From a bacterium (GTDB taxonomy: Bacteria; Bacillota_I; Bacilli_A; Izemoplasmatales; UBA1188): 38,339 bases of DNA. The translations under genes were made by a program, and so were the position numbers. The notes below the pieces were generated by a model. The model was not told the DNA's origin, searched no databases, and saw nothing but the letters and a program-made list of their open reading frames with translations. Below are positions 8,249 to 17,031 of the stretch, piece by piece (the stretch's first letter is position 1; the number at the start of each line of letters is the position of its first letter). The stretch lies in NCBI GenBank assembly GCA_017960565.1, contig JAGCYY010000028.1:1-38339 (forward strand). The letters are read 5' to 3'.

Positions 8249-9115
8249 TTATAGTGATTTTATGATATCTTCGTTGTGATTTAAGAAAAATAATGCTACT
8301 TCCCTAAAATCCATCTTAAGTGGTTTGTCATAACCTAGTTCTTTTTTCTTCATAGCGATTAGATACCAAATACAATTAACTGCGATTCTCCAAAGTTTTA
8401 GAGCTTTTAGTTCTTCAACACTGTAATCTGGCTTATATATTTTAATAATTTCTAAAGAGTCTTTAAAATCTAAATTGCCAAAAGTTGCAAGATCAAATAG
8501 ATAATCATTGTTTTTAGCAAATTCAAAATCTAAGATAAATACTTCACCATTATTATATACTAAGTTGCTTGGCTGAAGATCGTTGTGACAAGGATACATT
8601 GGTCTTGATTCTAAGAATTCTTGATGATCTTTTAGAATCTTGTATGATTTGACAAATAAATCATCTAATTCGCAGTTTAATAATTTCATATTTTTTTCGA
8701 TAAATTCAAATGGTTTATAATCCTCTTTAAATAGTTCTTTAGAATCGTGAAGTTTGTGGAAGGAATCAGCGATTTCTTTATAATAATCTTGATAGTGCAT
8801 ATTGTTCATCGAATCACCATCAATATATTCAAATATACGTAGTTTTTCACTTAAATATACTGATTTTTGGATGTTTTTTAAATTTTTGAGTTTATCGAGT
8901 GCGTCTAGTTCTGTCTCTCTTTTTAAGAATAGATCATATCCTTTTGTAGAAATATGCACAACATATTTTTTATCTAAAGCCATAAATAGATATGTTTTAT
9001 TGCTCATGCCGCCAAAAATTGATGATACATATTTGACATCTTTGAACTTTGTATTTGTGCTTTTTGAAAGTGCTGCTTTAGTTTTTAATAATGCTAGTAA
9101 TGAAATGTCTTTCAT
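8249..9115 (-). CDS. LicA-like choline/aminoglycoside-type phosphotransferase
   Basis: The 288-residue protein kinase-like fold contains FGGMSNKTY (34-42), the glycine loop form typical of choline/ethanolamine kinases. It also has the catalytic loop HNDLQPSN (Asp179, Asn184) and the metal-binding Asp196 (LDFEFA). Of the family, LicA-type choline kinase is the closest match by motif, but no other choline or phosphocholine genes are nearby, so the substrate is open. The ATG lies two bases after the walJ stop and its GAGG site overlaps the end of walJ, so it is translationally coupled. A terminator follows. Confidence 0.78.
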   Translation of the reverse strand: MKDISLLALLKTKAALSKSTNTKFKDVKYVSSIFGGMSNKTYLFMALDKKYVVHISTKGYDLFLKRETELDALDKLKNLKNIQKSVYLSEKLRIFEYIDGDSMNNMHYQDYYKEIADSFHKLHDSKELFKEDYKPFEFIEKNMKLLNCELDDLFVKSYKILKDHQEFLESRPMYPCHNDLQPSNLVYNNGEVFILDFEFAKNNDYLFDLATFGNLDFKDSLEIIKIYKPDYSVEELKALKLWRIAVNCIWYLIAMKKKELGYDKPLKMDFREVALFFLNHNEDIIKSL

Positions 9116-9117
9116 GA

Positions 9118-9900
9118 TTATACCTCAATATATTTAGTTGGAATTTTCTTGTCTGAAACTGTAATTTTTGTGTTTTGAATTGTTTTGTTTGTTTCTCTAA
9201 AATAAGACTTGTATGCTAGTAATGCGAGGTCTTTAGTATTGCACTCATTTGATAAGTGAAATAAAACAAGGGATTTTGTTTTTTCTCCAACTAATTCTGA
9301 AAATAATTTTGCACTATCTTGATTAGATAGATGGCCTTTATCTGATAATATTCTATTTATTAGTACCCAAGGTCTACTGCTCATCGTTAACATTTGTGGT
9401 TCATGATTAGCTTCTAATATGTATGCATCAGCGTTTATAAGTTCGTGCCTTGGTACAAATATACCTGTATCCGTAAGGTATACAAGCACTTTTCCGTTTT
9501 CTTCAAAACGATAGCCAATAGGATCGATAGCATCATGAGATGTTTTGAATGGGAAAATCTTCAAATCATCGACAATAAAATCTTCTTCACTCTTTATAAA
9601 CTTAAATAATATAGGAGAGATTTTATCTTTGTCTGAATCTGATAAAGATTTATATGTATTTCTGGTGATGTATATCGTTGGAGAATATTTTTTAGCGATA
9701 CTCGCTAAACCATAAATGTGATCAGAATGCTCGTGAGTGATGAATACTGCATCTATTTTTTCTATCTCATCTCCTATTAATAAAAGCTTATCTTTTAGGC
9801 TTCTGGCTGATAAGCCAGCGTCTAATAAATATGTCTTATTATTAACTTTTAGGATAGAGCAGTTTCCACTTGAGGAACTAGAGAGTACGCTAAATTTCAT
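9118..9900 (-). CDS. walJ: WalJ/YycJ-type metallo-beta-lactamase-fold hydrolase
   Basis: The 260-residue protein starts MKFSVLSSSSSGNC and carries HEHSDH (His56, 58, Asp60, His61), with later metal ligands near SHDA and the C-terminal LVLFHLS. This is the YycJ/WalJ (VicX) type, a cytoplasmic MBL-fold nuclease or phosphodiesterase. It often sits with the WalRK two-component system, but no walR or walK is present here. No Shine-Dalgarno precedes the ATG. Instead TATAAT ends six bases before it, so the mRNA may be leaderless. First gene of a two-gene operon with the LicA-like kinase. Confidence 0.88.
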   Translation of the reverse strand: MKFSVLSSSSSGNCSILKVNNKTYLLDAGLSARSLKDKLLLIGDEIEKIDAVFITHEHSDHIYGLASIAKKYSPTIYITRNTYKSLSDSDKDKISPILFKFIKSEEDFIVDDLKIFPFKTSHDAIDPIGYRFEENGKVLVYLTDTGIFVPRHELINADAYILEANHEPQMLTMSSRPWVLINRILSDKGHLSNQDSAKLFSELVGEKTKSLVLFHLSNECNTKDLALLAYKSYFRETNKTIQNTKITVSDKKIPTKYIEV

Positions 9901-9906
9901 ATCTAA

Positions 9907-9935
9907 ATTATAGCATATATGTAAATATATGTTTA
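9907..9935 (-). promoter_or_regulatory. Promoter of walJ, probably giving a leaderless mRNA
   Basis: On the minus strand TAAACA (9935-9930), a 17-base spacer and TATAAT (9912-9907) lie before the ATG at 9900. Start of transcription about seven bases after the -10 would fall at or next to the A of the ATG. Confidence 0.5.
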
Positions 9936-9980
9936 TTTTTTGTGAATTTTTAACAAGTATATCAAATTGAGTAAAATTTC

Positions 9981-10010
9981 TTGTTGTTTTTTATTATCAT
10001 AAATGATAAT
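9981..10010 (+). promoter_or_regulatory. Promoter with overlapping inverted repeat before the large foldase genes
   Basis: TTGTTG (9981-9986), an 18-base spacer and GATAAT (10005-10010) form a plausible sigma-A promoter for the operon at 10043. The -10 lies in the right arm of an inverted repeat, ATTATCAT (9993-10000) and ATGATAAT (10003-10010), with a two-base centre. This suits a repressor site, although A+T-rich DNA makes chance repeats more likely. Confidence 0.4.
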
Positions 10011-10042
10011 ATATATCTCGGACTAAAAAGGAGATTTTAACT

Positions 10043-13000
10043 ATGGGTAATTTTGGAAAAAGAATTCTAATCGTTTCAATCGTAGTAATAGCAATTGTCT
10101 GCCTAATACTAGTTGGAAACGCAATTCAACAATCAGAAAAAATACATAAGGTCAACAATGGTAAAGAAGTTGTTTACAGCTTAAACAGCGACATTAACGT
10201 TACTAGAGAAGACTTATGGAAATCAATTATCAACACTTCTAATTCAGTTGATACCGTCGTTGATATGTTGAACAATAAGTTATTAGAATCGGTAATGGAA
10301 GATCTCAATGCTGAAAAATTAAGTAATAAGAGACTCCAACTAAAATATGGAGTTAGTAGTGAAGAAGCACTTGAGAAACTCGATCCGCAGACAAAACAAG
10401 AATTAGAAAAAACTTATGAAAACAGACTTGCAGTTTTAGGTGTTACAGATGATGAATACGTTAAAACTATGGCATCTTATGATGAATATGCAAGAAGTCT
10501 TCTTGAAAATGATGAAGATGGTGTTGTAGTAATCGGTAGTAAGACTATAGATTTATCTGAAAGTGCACTTAAAGAAGAATGGCTCAAAGGTTACAATGAG
10601 ACAGAAGCTTTAATCATAAGATTCTATAGCGAAAAAGATGCAAAAGATTATTTAGAAGATTACAACGTTGGAACTGGTTTCGCAGTAGTTGAAGGCGATG
10701 GTTTCAGCGAATTACGTTATTATTGTGGTGATTCTAAATATATGCCAGTTAGAGATGCCTTCGATGAATATACTTTAACTGAAGATGAATTTGGTGATTT
10801 AGTTGTTGTTCCAGAAGTTGTTGATGGACACACTGTTCCATACGCATATATTTTAAGAGATGGAAGCGGAAAACCAATTTGGGATTCAACATATAATGGA
10901 TTCGTTGCTGGCCAAAGTGAAAGAACTGGTCAAAACACAACAACTAGTATTGCTGAAACTCCAACTAAAGCTGGTGAAAAATATTATGTAATTAGAGAAT
11001 ATACAGGTGTTGGTAATTATAACTGGCAAGCTGAACTCGTAAAAGAATCAGTTGAAGATGGAGATGAATTCAAGTGGATTGATGCAACTACTGTTGATGT
11101 TATTGTTGATGAAATGTATCTTTCATACGATGAAGCTTTAGAACAAAATGACATCACATTATTCAATACTGCTGCCCTCAGTAGCCAACAAATCTTTAAT
11201 TACTATGTAGATTTATATAATGATTACTATGCACTACAAAATAGAAGCGCTGTAAACTCTAACATTACAGAAGCTGAAGTTCTTGCTTTAATCACAAACA
11301 ATGATGATATCAAACAATATGGATATGTCATCGTAGATGGTCATATTACAAAATATGTTGGTAATGAAGAATATGTTGTTGATTTTGAAAACTCTACTGG
11401 TGGAAATCTAGTATATAAGAGAGCTACTGCTAATGACCGCAACATTCCTAACTATAGGATTACATTAAATGAAGATGGAACTCCATTAATGGGTTCAAAC
11501 AACGATTTCGTATATGAACTTGATGAAAATGGTGATTATCAATTCTTAGGAACTCCAATTGAAGAAGCTACTTCTTTCGAAATCGGTGTTAACTGTATTG
11601 ATGTTGCTAAACAAGAATTATTCTCACTTGCTAGTTTATTAAGAACTGAATCTAGAAATGAATTAGGCGTAAATTATGATGAATTAGTTAAATCTATGCC
11701 TGCACTCGCAACTGAAATCTTCGTAAGTAAGAGCGGTTCATTCTTCTTAACTGCTCCAAAAGAAATCAAAGAAGTTGCATCTGATGCGAATGGTAACGAA
11801 ATCGTAAGAAGCAATTTCTGGTATCTAATTTACAAATTAACTCCATCTGACAGAAGTGCTGCACAATGGAATGAAGATGTTTATAAAGAATTCAAAGCAT
11901 CGGAAATTGAAGAATACGTTGCTAACCAATCACTCGTTCAAATGGCTCTTGCCGAACTTAGAAAAGAAGCTGGTATTAGATTGTTCGACAAATTCTATTC
12001 AATCGATTATAGAAACTTATTATTAGTTGGCAATGACAATTCTAATACTTATGGCTTTAATAATACAACACAAATAACTGAATGGTTTGATGCTGCATCT
12101 TACAAAGCTGGTAAGCTAGCTGAATTAACCAAAGAAGTTACATTTAAAGCAAATGGTGGCAAAGAATATAAGACAAGCAAGATGAAAATAACTGCCGGTG
12201 ATGTTGTTGATTATTGTTTAGTTCACAGTCCAGCATCTTATATCACTCGTGCCGTCCTCGAAAAGAGATTATTAACTATGGATGAATTCAAGACAATCCA
12301 TGGTGCAACATATGATAAGATTGATTATCTAACAAGCAAAAACTGGAAACAAACTGAATATCGTGATGCAACAGAAAACGTTGCAAACAACTATAACTAC
12401 TACGCTCAAATGTATGCTTATTATGGACTTTCATTCAACTATGAAAGCGTTGATGAATTCTTATATTCATATGGCGCAAGAACATACGATAGCTTAGTTC
12501 TTTCATTAGAAAAGAATACAATGAGAAGTGTATATCTAGCTGATTATTATTTAGATAATTTCAATGTTAATCTAAATGAACCATTCACTCCAAACGCAAA
12601 TTTCAATGCTTTAATGGAAGATATTAATTCTATTTCTGATAATTATTTCAACGCATTAGTTGACCATATCCTCGTTTATGTTGACTTTGACTTAGATGGC
12701 AACATCGATGAATATTATGATCAAGAAACAGGTAAATATGTTGTAACTAAACTTGAAAATAAACCTGGTATTGAAAATGATGATTGGGAAGATATTCTTG
12801 ATGAATTATATGATAGAATCACTGACTACATCGACAGAGATGGCTCAATGGCTGCCGACAACGCTGATGTCCTTGATACATTAATTACTGATTTCAGTGA
12901 AGCATCTAGAGCTAAAGATGAATATGGTCATTATGAAGATATATTCGGTAAAGCTAAAGATTATGGTATTTGCTTAAAACATGAATCACTCGGTGAAATC

Positions 13001-13576
13001 AATTCTACTTCTATGAAGAGTTATGCTAAAGGATTCCAAACTGGTCTTTGGGAAACTAAAGCTAAATATGATGCTTCTGATAAACAATTACGCGAATATG
13101 GATTAAGTGGAACATTCTATGACACTGAATTCGGTACACATTTAATCGTTCTTAGAAAATCAGCTAATTATGAAAGAGATTTCATGTACACAAATGAAGA
13201 TGGAAGTCTTGATGGATATACTACTGCAGCAATTCTAAATGATACAAAAGAAATTACTCCTGCACAAGTTGCTTTATACATTCAAGTTACACTCTTAAGC
13301 AATATCTTTGGTTCTACAGATTTACCAAAAGAAAAAGCTAAATTATCTGGATTTGATAATTATTTCCCAGAAATGCCTAATGATCTATATTCAAAGATAT
13401 CTAATGTTTATGGCGAATATCTCGCTTTAGTATTAGATACTCAAAATACTTACAATTCTTCTTATATTATTTCTTCAGAAATGGCTGAAAATCCTGGAAA
13501 TTATAAGAACAATATAGACGCAGTTGTAAAGACATATGAAACTGTTATTTATAGTGATTATAGGGAGGTTGAATAA
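10043..13576 (+). CDS. Very large membrane-anchored SurA/PrsA-like protein (putative foldase)
   Basis: This 1177-residue protein starts with a short basic stretch and one hydrophobic helix (residues 7-26) with no lipobox, so it is probably anchored by its N-terminus and faces outward. Residues about 45-85 (NVTREDLWKSIINTSNSVDTVVDMLNNKLLE) resemble the SurA/PrsA N-terminal chaperone helix. Near residue 1037, GTFYDTEFGTHLIVL resembles the last strand region of a parvulin rotamase. Usual PrsA proteins are about 280-350 residues, so it is three to four times too long, with an acidic middle part I cannot assign. AAGGAG precedes the ATG. It is eight bases before a second, similar gene. The export role is likely; isomerase activity is inference. 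Confidence 0.6.
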   Translation: MGNFGKRILIVSIVVIAIVCLILVGNAIQQSEKIHKVNNGKEVVYSLNSDINVTREDLWKSIINTSNSVDTVVDMLNNKLLESVMEDLNAEKLSNKRLQLKYGVSSEEALEKLDPQTKQELEKTYENRLAVLGVTDDEYVKTMASYDEYARSLLENDEDGVVVIGSKTIDLSESALKEEWLKGYNETEALIIRFYSEKDAKDYLEDYNVGTGFAVVEGDGFSELRYYCGDSKYMPVRDAFDEYTLTEDEFGDLVVVPEVVDGHTVPYAYILRDGSGKPIWDSTYNGFVAGQSERTGQNTTTSIAETPTKAGEKYYVIREYTGVGNYNWQAELVKESVEDGDEFKWIDATTVDVIVDEMYLSYDEALEQNDITLFNTAALSSQQIFNYYVDLYNDYYALQNRSAVNSNITEAEVLALITNNDDIKQYGYVIVDGHITKYVGNEEYVVDFENSTGGNLVYKRATANDRNIPNYRITLNEDGTPLMGSNNDFVYELDENGDYQFLGTPIEEATSFEIGVNCIDVAKQELFSLASLLRTESRNELGVNYDELVKSMPALATEIFVSKSGSFFLTAPKEIKEVASDANGNEIVRSNFWYLIYKLTPSDRSAAQWNEDVYKEFKASEIEEYVANQSLVQMALAELRKEAGIRLFDKFYSIDYRNLLLVGNDNSNTYGFNNTTQITEWFDAASYKAGKLAELTKEVTFKANGGKEYKTSKMKITAGDVVDYCLVHSPASYITRAVLEKRLLTMDEFKTIHGATYDKIDYLTSKNWKQTEYRDATENVANNYNYYAQMYAYYGLSFNYESVDEFLYSYGARTYDSLVLSLEKNTMRSVYLADYYLDNFNVNLNEPFTPNANFNALMEDINSISDNYFNALVDHILVYVDFDLDGNIDEYYDQETGKYVVTKLENKPGIENDDWEDILDELYDRITDYIDRDGSMAADNADVLDTLITDFSEASRAKDEYGHYEDIFGKAKDYGICLKHESLGEINSTSMKSYAKGFQTGLWETKAKYDASDKQLREYGLSGTFYDTEFGTHLIVLRKSANYERDFMYTNEDGSLDGYTTAAILNDTKEITPAQVALYIQVTLLSNIFGSTDLPKEKAKLSGFDNYFPEMPNDLYSKISNVYGEYLALVLDTQNTYNSSYIISSEMAENPGNYKNNIDAVVKTYETVIYSDYREVE

Positions 13577-13584
13577 AATATTTT

Positions 13585-16071
13585 ATGAAAACTAGAAAAT
13601 TATTTATTCTTATTGCCCTCGTACTACTTTCGCTCACTTTAGTTGCATGTAAAGGTGGCAATACTACTACAAATAGCAATGGTTCAAGCAACTATAAATA
13701 CACTCAACCAGTTCTTTCAAATGCAACTGATGTTGTGTATGAAAAAGATTCAATCAAAATTACAAAAGCTGATATTTATAAAGCTTTAAAATTAAACGGC
13801 GGTATGGAACAACTATTACTAGCTGTTGATGAAAAGTTCTTAGCTGACAAAATCAGTGCAATAGATGCAAATAGTGAAGATTTTATCAATAAAAAGAATC
13901 AAACTATCTATGGCACAGATGATGAAGATGAAATTGCCGCTTTTAGCGCAGTTGAAAAAAAGAAAAAAGAAGACAACTTCTATGGTTCTTTAGAACTTCT
14001 AGGCTACACAACTCAAGATTCTCAAAATCAATATATTAAAGTGCTTCTTGCAAGACAACAAGCTGCCCTTGAATATATGAAAAATGAAGCAAAGAAAGAT
14101 TCACATGGTTCTTTCTACTACACTACTACTACTATCAAAAACTTCTATAGCAGTACTAAGAATGTTGATTCAGTTGGCAAGGCAATTGTGATCAATTTCA
14201 AATCACTTAATGAATTCTATGAAGTATTAAATTCTGTCGATAATGAAATTGCATTATTCAATGGTAAATTCTATAAGAATCCTAATGGTGTTGCCAAGAG
14301 AAACTATAGCGAAGAAACTTTAACACAAATGACATCTGAAGAAGTTAAAGTGATCTTCGAAGAAATGTACAAAATTCAATATACTAAGACTACTGTTGAA
14401 GCTAAAGATTATGATTACAATAAGCTTCAAAAAGCTGCCCCAACAATTGCGAATATTATGTTCTCATTAAATGAAAATGAATATACATATGTTGCAACTA
14501 AGAATAGTGTTGAATATGGCGATGTATATACAGTCATCTATAGGACAGAAGGCAATGCTCAAAAAGATTGGGACGATTTAACTAAAGAAGAAAAAGACGC
14601 TTTAGAAGATAAATTCTGTGAATATATTGTTGAAAGTGGACAATACACTACAACAATCATGGGACTTGTAAGAACTTTAAAGAATATTGAATTCAAAGAT
14701 TTAAGTTTTGGATATAAATATTATTCAACTTATTGTGGCACATATGATTATGAAACAGAAGGTGACGCTAGCGTTCTTGTTAAGTGGGATGGTGGAGAAC
14801 TCACAATTGATGAATATTTCAATCACTCAGCTGGAAACAATCTTGCATATTATACTTTATATGCAGCAATCCCAAGCTTGATTACATCTAGCAATTATTA
14901 TTCAATTGCTTATGGTGATAATAAAGATTTATCTACTAATGCTTCTCAAAGAAAAGCTGACTTCACTAAGACTGTTCAAACTGATTTAAATAGTAACTAC
15001 AGTGAAAAGACTATGCATTTTGAAAGCGTATATCTATTCAATAAATATGGCGTTGAAACTGTTGAAGATGCTGTCATCTTTAATAAGATTGCTGGTGATT
15101 TCCAATATCTGATCGGTTTAGAATTATTTGGAACACTTACAGATGGCAATTTAACTCCAAACGATGCAACACTTGAAAGACTTCAAAGTGTTATAGATAA
15201 GAATTATGATAACTACTATAAGATGAAAGCTTATGAATTCATAATCTCATTCGATGAAGATCAAGACTTCATCCGTGATGATGGCACTGAATATGATCAT
15301 GATTTAGTAGATCAATTAGTTCAAGTTCTAAGAGAAGAAATTTATAAATTCAATGGTCAAGTATCTGATGATGATTTAACTGCTTCTGTTTTAGCTTTAA
15401 GACTTGCAAAAATTATCGATGCTTACAATGATCCAGATCAAGATAAAGATGGCGCATTTGCTGAACTTAGAAATAAGAATTATATTCTAACTACTAATGC
15501 TTTAAATCAAGGTACAGTATTTGAAAGCGTTACATTTAAGTCTTCTACAACAACTGAATTAAATGATTATTTAGTTCAAGTTTATAATGAAATTATTTCT
15601 TCTGAACAAAATATTAATCCTGAGAATGCATACATCCCAACATCTGTATGTTATGATAAGAAAGGTGCTCACGTATTATTCTTCTATTCTACTGAAAAGA
15701 AACCTTCATTCAAACTAACAGTTGAAGAAGATGAAGAATATGATTATAGTGATAATTTCTTAAATGAAGAAGATAAGATGTCTACTAGTCAGCTAGCACA
15801 AGCTTATCTAGTTGCTACATACAAGAATTTATTTAAAGATGCTACTACTGCTAAAGGCACTTATGGTGTTGATTCATATCCAGCTACTCCTGAGAACTTC
15901 TCATTTGATAATTATATAAACGATTTCGTTGAATATTATACTCATGAAGCAAGTATCAATAACTACTATATAAATAAACTTAAAGATGGTAGTCCTGCTT
16001 CTATCAGCGATACTATTGAAAGTTATGCTGAAATATTTGAAACATATCTTGTAGAATACGATAAATTCTAA
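13585..16071 (+). CDS. Large PrsA/SurA-like lipoprotein
   Basis: The 828-residue protein has a lipoprotein signal peptide with lipobox LVAC (Cys22) followed by a Gly/Thr/Asn/Ser-rich linker, so it should be tethered to the outer face of the membrane. Residues about 50-85 (DSIKITKADIYKALKLNGGMEQLLLAVDEKFL) resemble the PrsA/SurA N-terminal domain. Near residue 695 the GAHVLFF strand is like a parvulin end-strand. It looks like a smaller relative of the preceding protein, and the two probably form one operon. GGAGGT lies about 16 bases before the ATG, unusually far, so initiation may depend on translation of the upstream gene. A terminator follows. Client proteins are unknown; the secreted glycosidases would be candidates. 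Confidence 0.6.
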   Translation: MKTRKLFILIALVLLSLTLVACKGGNTTTNSNGSSNYKYTQPVLSNATDVVYEKDSIKITKADIYKALKLNGGMEQLLLAVDEKFLADKISAIDANSEDFINKKNQTIYGTDDEDEIAAFSAVEKKKKEDNFYGSLELLGYTTQDSQNQYIKVLLARQQAALEYMKNEAKKDSHGSFYYTTTTIKNFYSSTKNVDSVGKAIVINFKSLNEFYEVLNSVDNEIALFNGKFYKNPNGVAKRNYSEETLTQMTSEEVKVIFEEMYKIQYTKTTVEAKDYDYNKLQKAAPTIANIMFSLNENEYTYVATKNSVEYGDVYTVIYRTEGNAQKDWDDLTKEEKDALEDKFCEYIVESGQYTTTIMGLVRTLKNIEFKDLSFGYKYYSTYCGTYDYETEGDASVLVKWDGGELTIDEYFNHSAGNNLAYYTLYAAIPSLITSSNYYSIAYGDNKDLSTNASQRKADFTKTVQTDLNSNYSEKTMHFESVYLFNKYGVETVEDAVIFNKIAGDFQYLIGLELFGTLTDGNLTPNDATLERLQSVIDKNYDNYYKMKAYEFIISFDEDQDFIRDDGTEYDHDLVDQLVQVLREEIYKFNGQVSDDDLTASVLALRLAKIIDAYNDPDQDKDGAFAELRNKNYILTTNALNQGTVFESVTFKSSTTTELNDYLVQVYNEIISSEQNINPENAYIPTSVCYDKKGAHVLFFYSTEKKPSFKLTVEEDEEYDYSDNFLNEEDKMSTSQLAQAYLVATYKNLFKDATTAKGTYGVDSYPATPENFSFDNYINDFVEYYTHEASINNYYINKLKDGSPASISDTIESYAEIFETYLVEYDKF

Positions 16072-16075
16072 TAAT

Positions 16076-16100
16076 AAAAGGGCAATTTAAATGCCCTTTT
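16076..16100. terminator. Bidirectional terminator between the foldase operon and yhaM
   Basis: AAAAGGGCA (16076-16084) pairs perfectly with TGCCCTTTT (16092-16100) around a 7-base A/T loop, with U-rich tails on both sides. It lies between convergent operons. Confidence 0.85.
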
Positions 16101-17026
16101 TATTTTGTTAATTTGTGTTTATAGAACTTATCTCTTTCATTTACATAGATAGGTTCTGTAAGTTCTCCAATCTTTGCTCTTTCAAGCGCCTCTATTGTAG
16201 GTTGTATTTTTGCATCTGCCATATCCGCAAGATGAATGATTAATGCTTCTAAAATCTGTGGACGTTTTGGGGAACCATATTCTGGATTCTCGTGATGAGA
16301 TAATACTATGTGTTTTAATAATAATACTTCTTCTTGTCCGTCGTATCCAAGCATATATGCTGTTTTTTCTATTTCTTGAGAAGATAATGATACATGACCT
16401 ATTAATTTTCCTTCGATTGAATATTCATTTTCGAAAGCTTTTATCTCTTTAATCTTCATAATGTCATGTAGAATAACTCCAGAGATAATTAGATCAGTGT
16501 TGATGTTTGAATATATTTTTGTATACGATAATGCAAGTCTTAAGCAGTTGTATGTGTGGTATAATAGACCGCTCTTATACGCGTGATGAAATTTAGTTGC
16601 GGCAGGATATTCAATGAACTTTGTTTTATATCTTAATAAGATATTTTCTGTGATATCTTTTAAAACCTTGTTTTCGATTGAAGATACTTTTTCATCAAGA
16701 TAATTGATCACAGCTTTTGTATCTATTAAGGTATTGCCTAATATTTTGTTAGTGATTTCATCTTTTTCTTCTTGAGTTAAATTATCAATATCATTAAGCA
16801 ATTTAAATTCTTTTGTGTAGATATGAATTTTTGTCTTGTATTGTTCACCTGTACCTACTATATGATAGATTTTACCTTTTTCTACTATTGTATCTAGAGG
16901 AACTCTTACCACAACTCTATCCATACTATTTAAAGAGATGATTACAGGATATGTATCATGAGTTGCCATAGTAAAATCAAGGACAAGACCATAAAAATCA
17001 TATTGTTCTTTTTCATGAATTATCAT
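16100..17026 (-). CDS. yhaM: 3'-5' exoribonuclease YhaM
   Basis: The 308-residue protein joins an N-terminal OB-fold-like region (residues 8-80) to an HD domain containing FHHAYKSGLLYHTYN (His147, His148) and VILHDIMKI (His187-Asp188). This architecture and length are those of YhaM, a metal-dependent 3'-5' exonuclease of Firmicutes involved in RNA turnover. AAGGAG sits within the last codons of pulA and the ATG follows the pulA stop by five bases, so translation is coupled. It is last in the cca-pulA-yhaM operon, placing an RNA-decay enzyme with a tRNA-maturation enzyme and a cytoplasmic glucan debrancher. Confidence 0.9.
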   Translation of the reverse strand: MIIHEKEQYDFYGLVLDFTMATHDTYPVIISLNSMDRVVVRVPLDTIVEKGKIYHIVGTGEQYKTKIHIYTKEFKLLNDIDNLTQEEKDEITNKILGNTLIDTKAVINYLDEKVSSIENKVLKDITENILLRYKTKFIEYPAATKFHHAYKSGLLYHTYNCLRLALSYTKIYSNINTDLIISGVILHDIMKIKEIKAFENEYSIEGKLIGHVSLSSQEIEKTAYMLGYDGQEEVLLLKHIVLSHHENPEYGSPKRPQILEALIIHLADMADAKIQPTIEALERAKIGELTEPIYVNERDKFYKHKLTK

Positions 17027-17031
17027 AAGCT

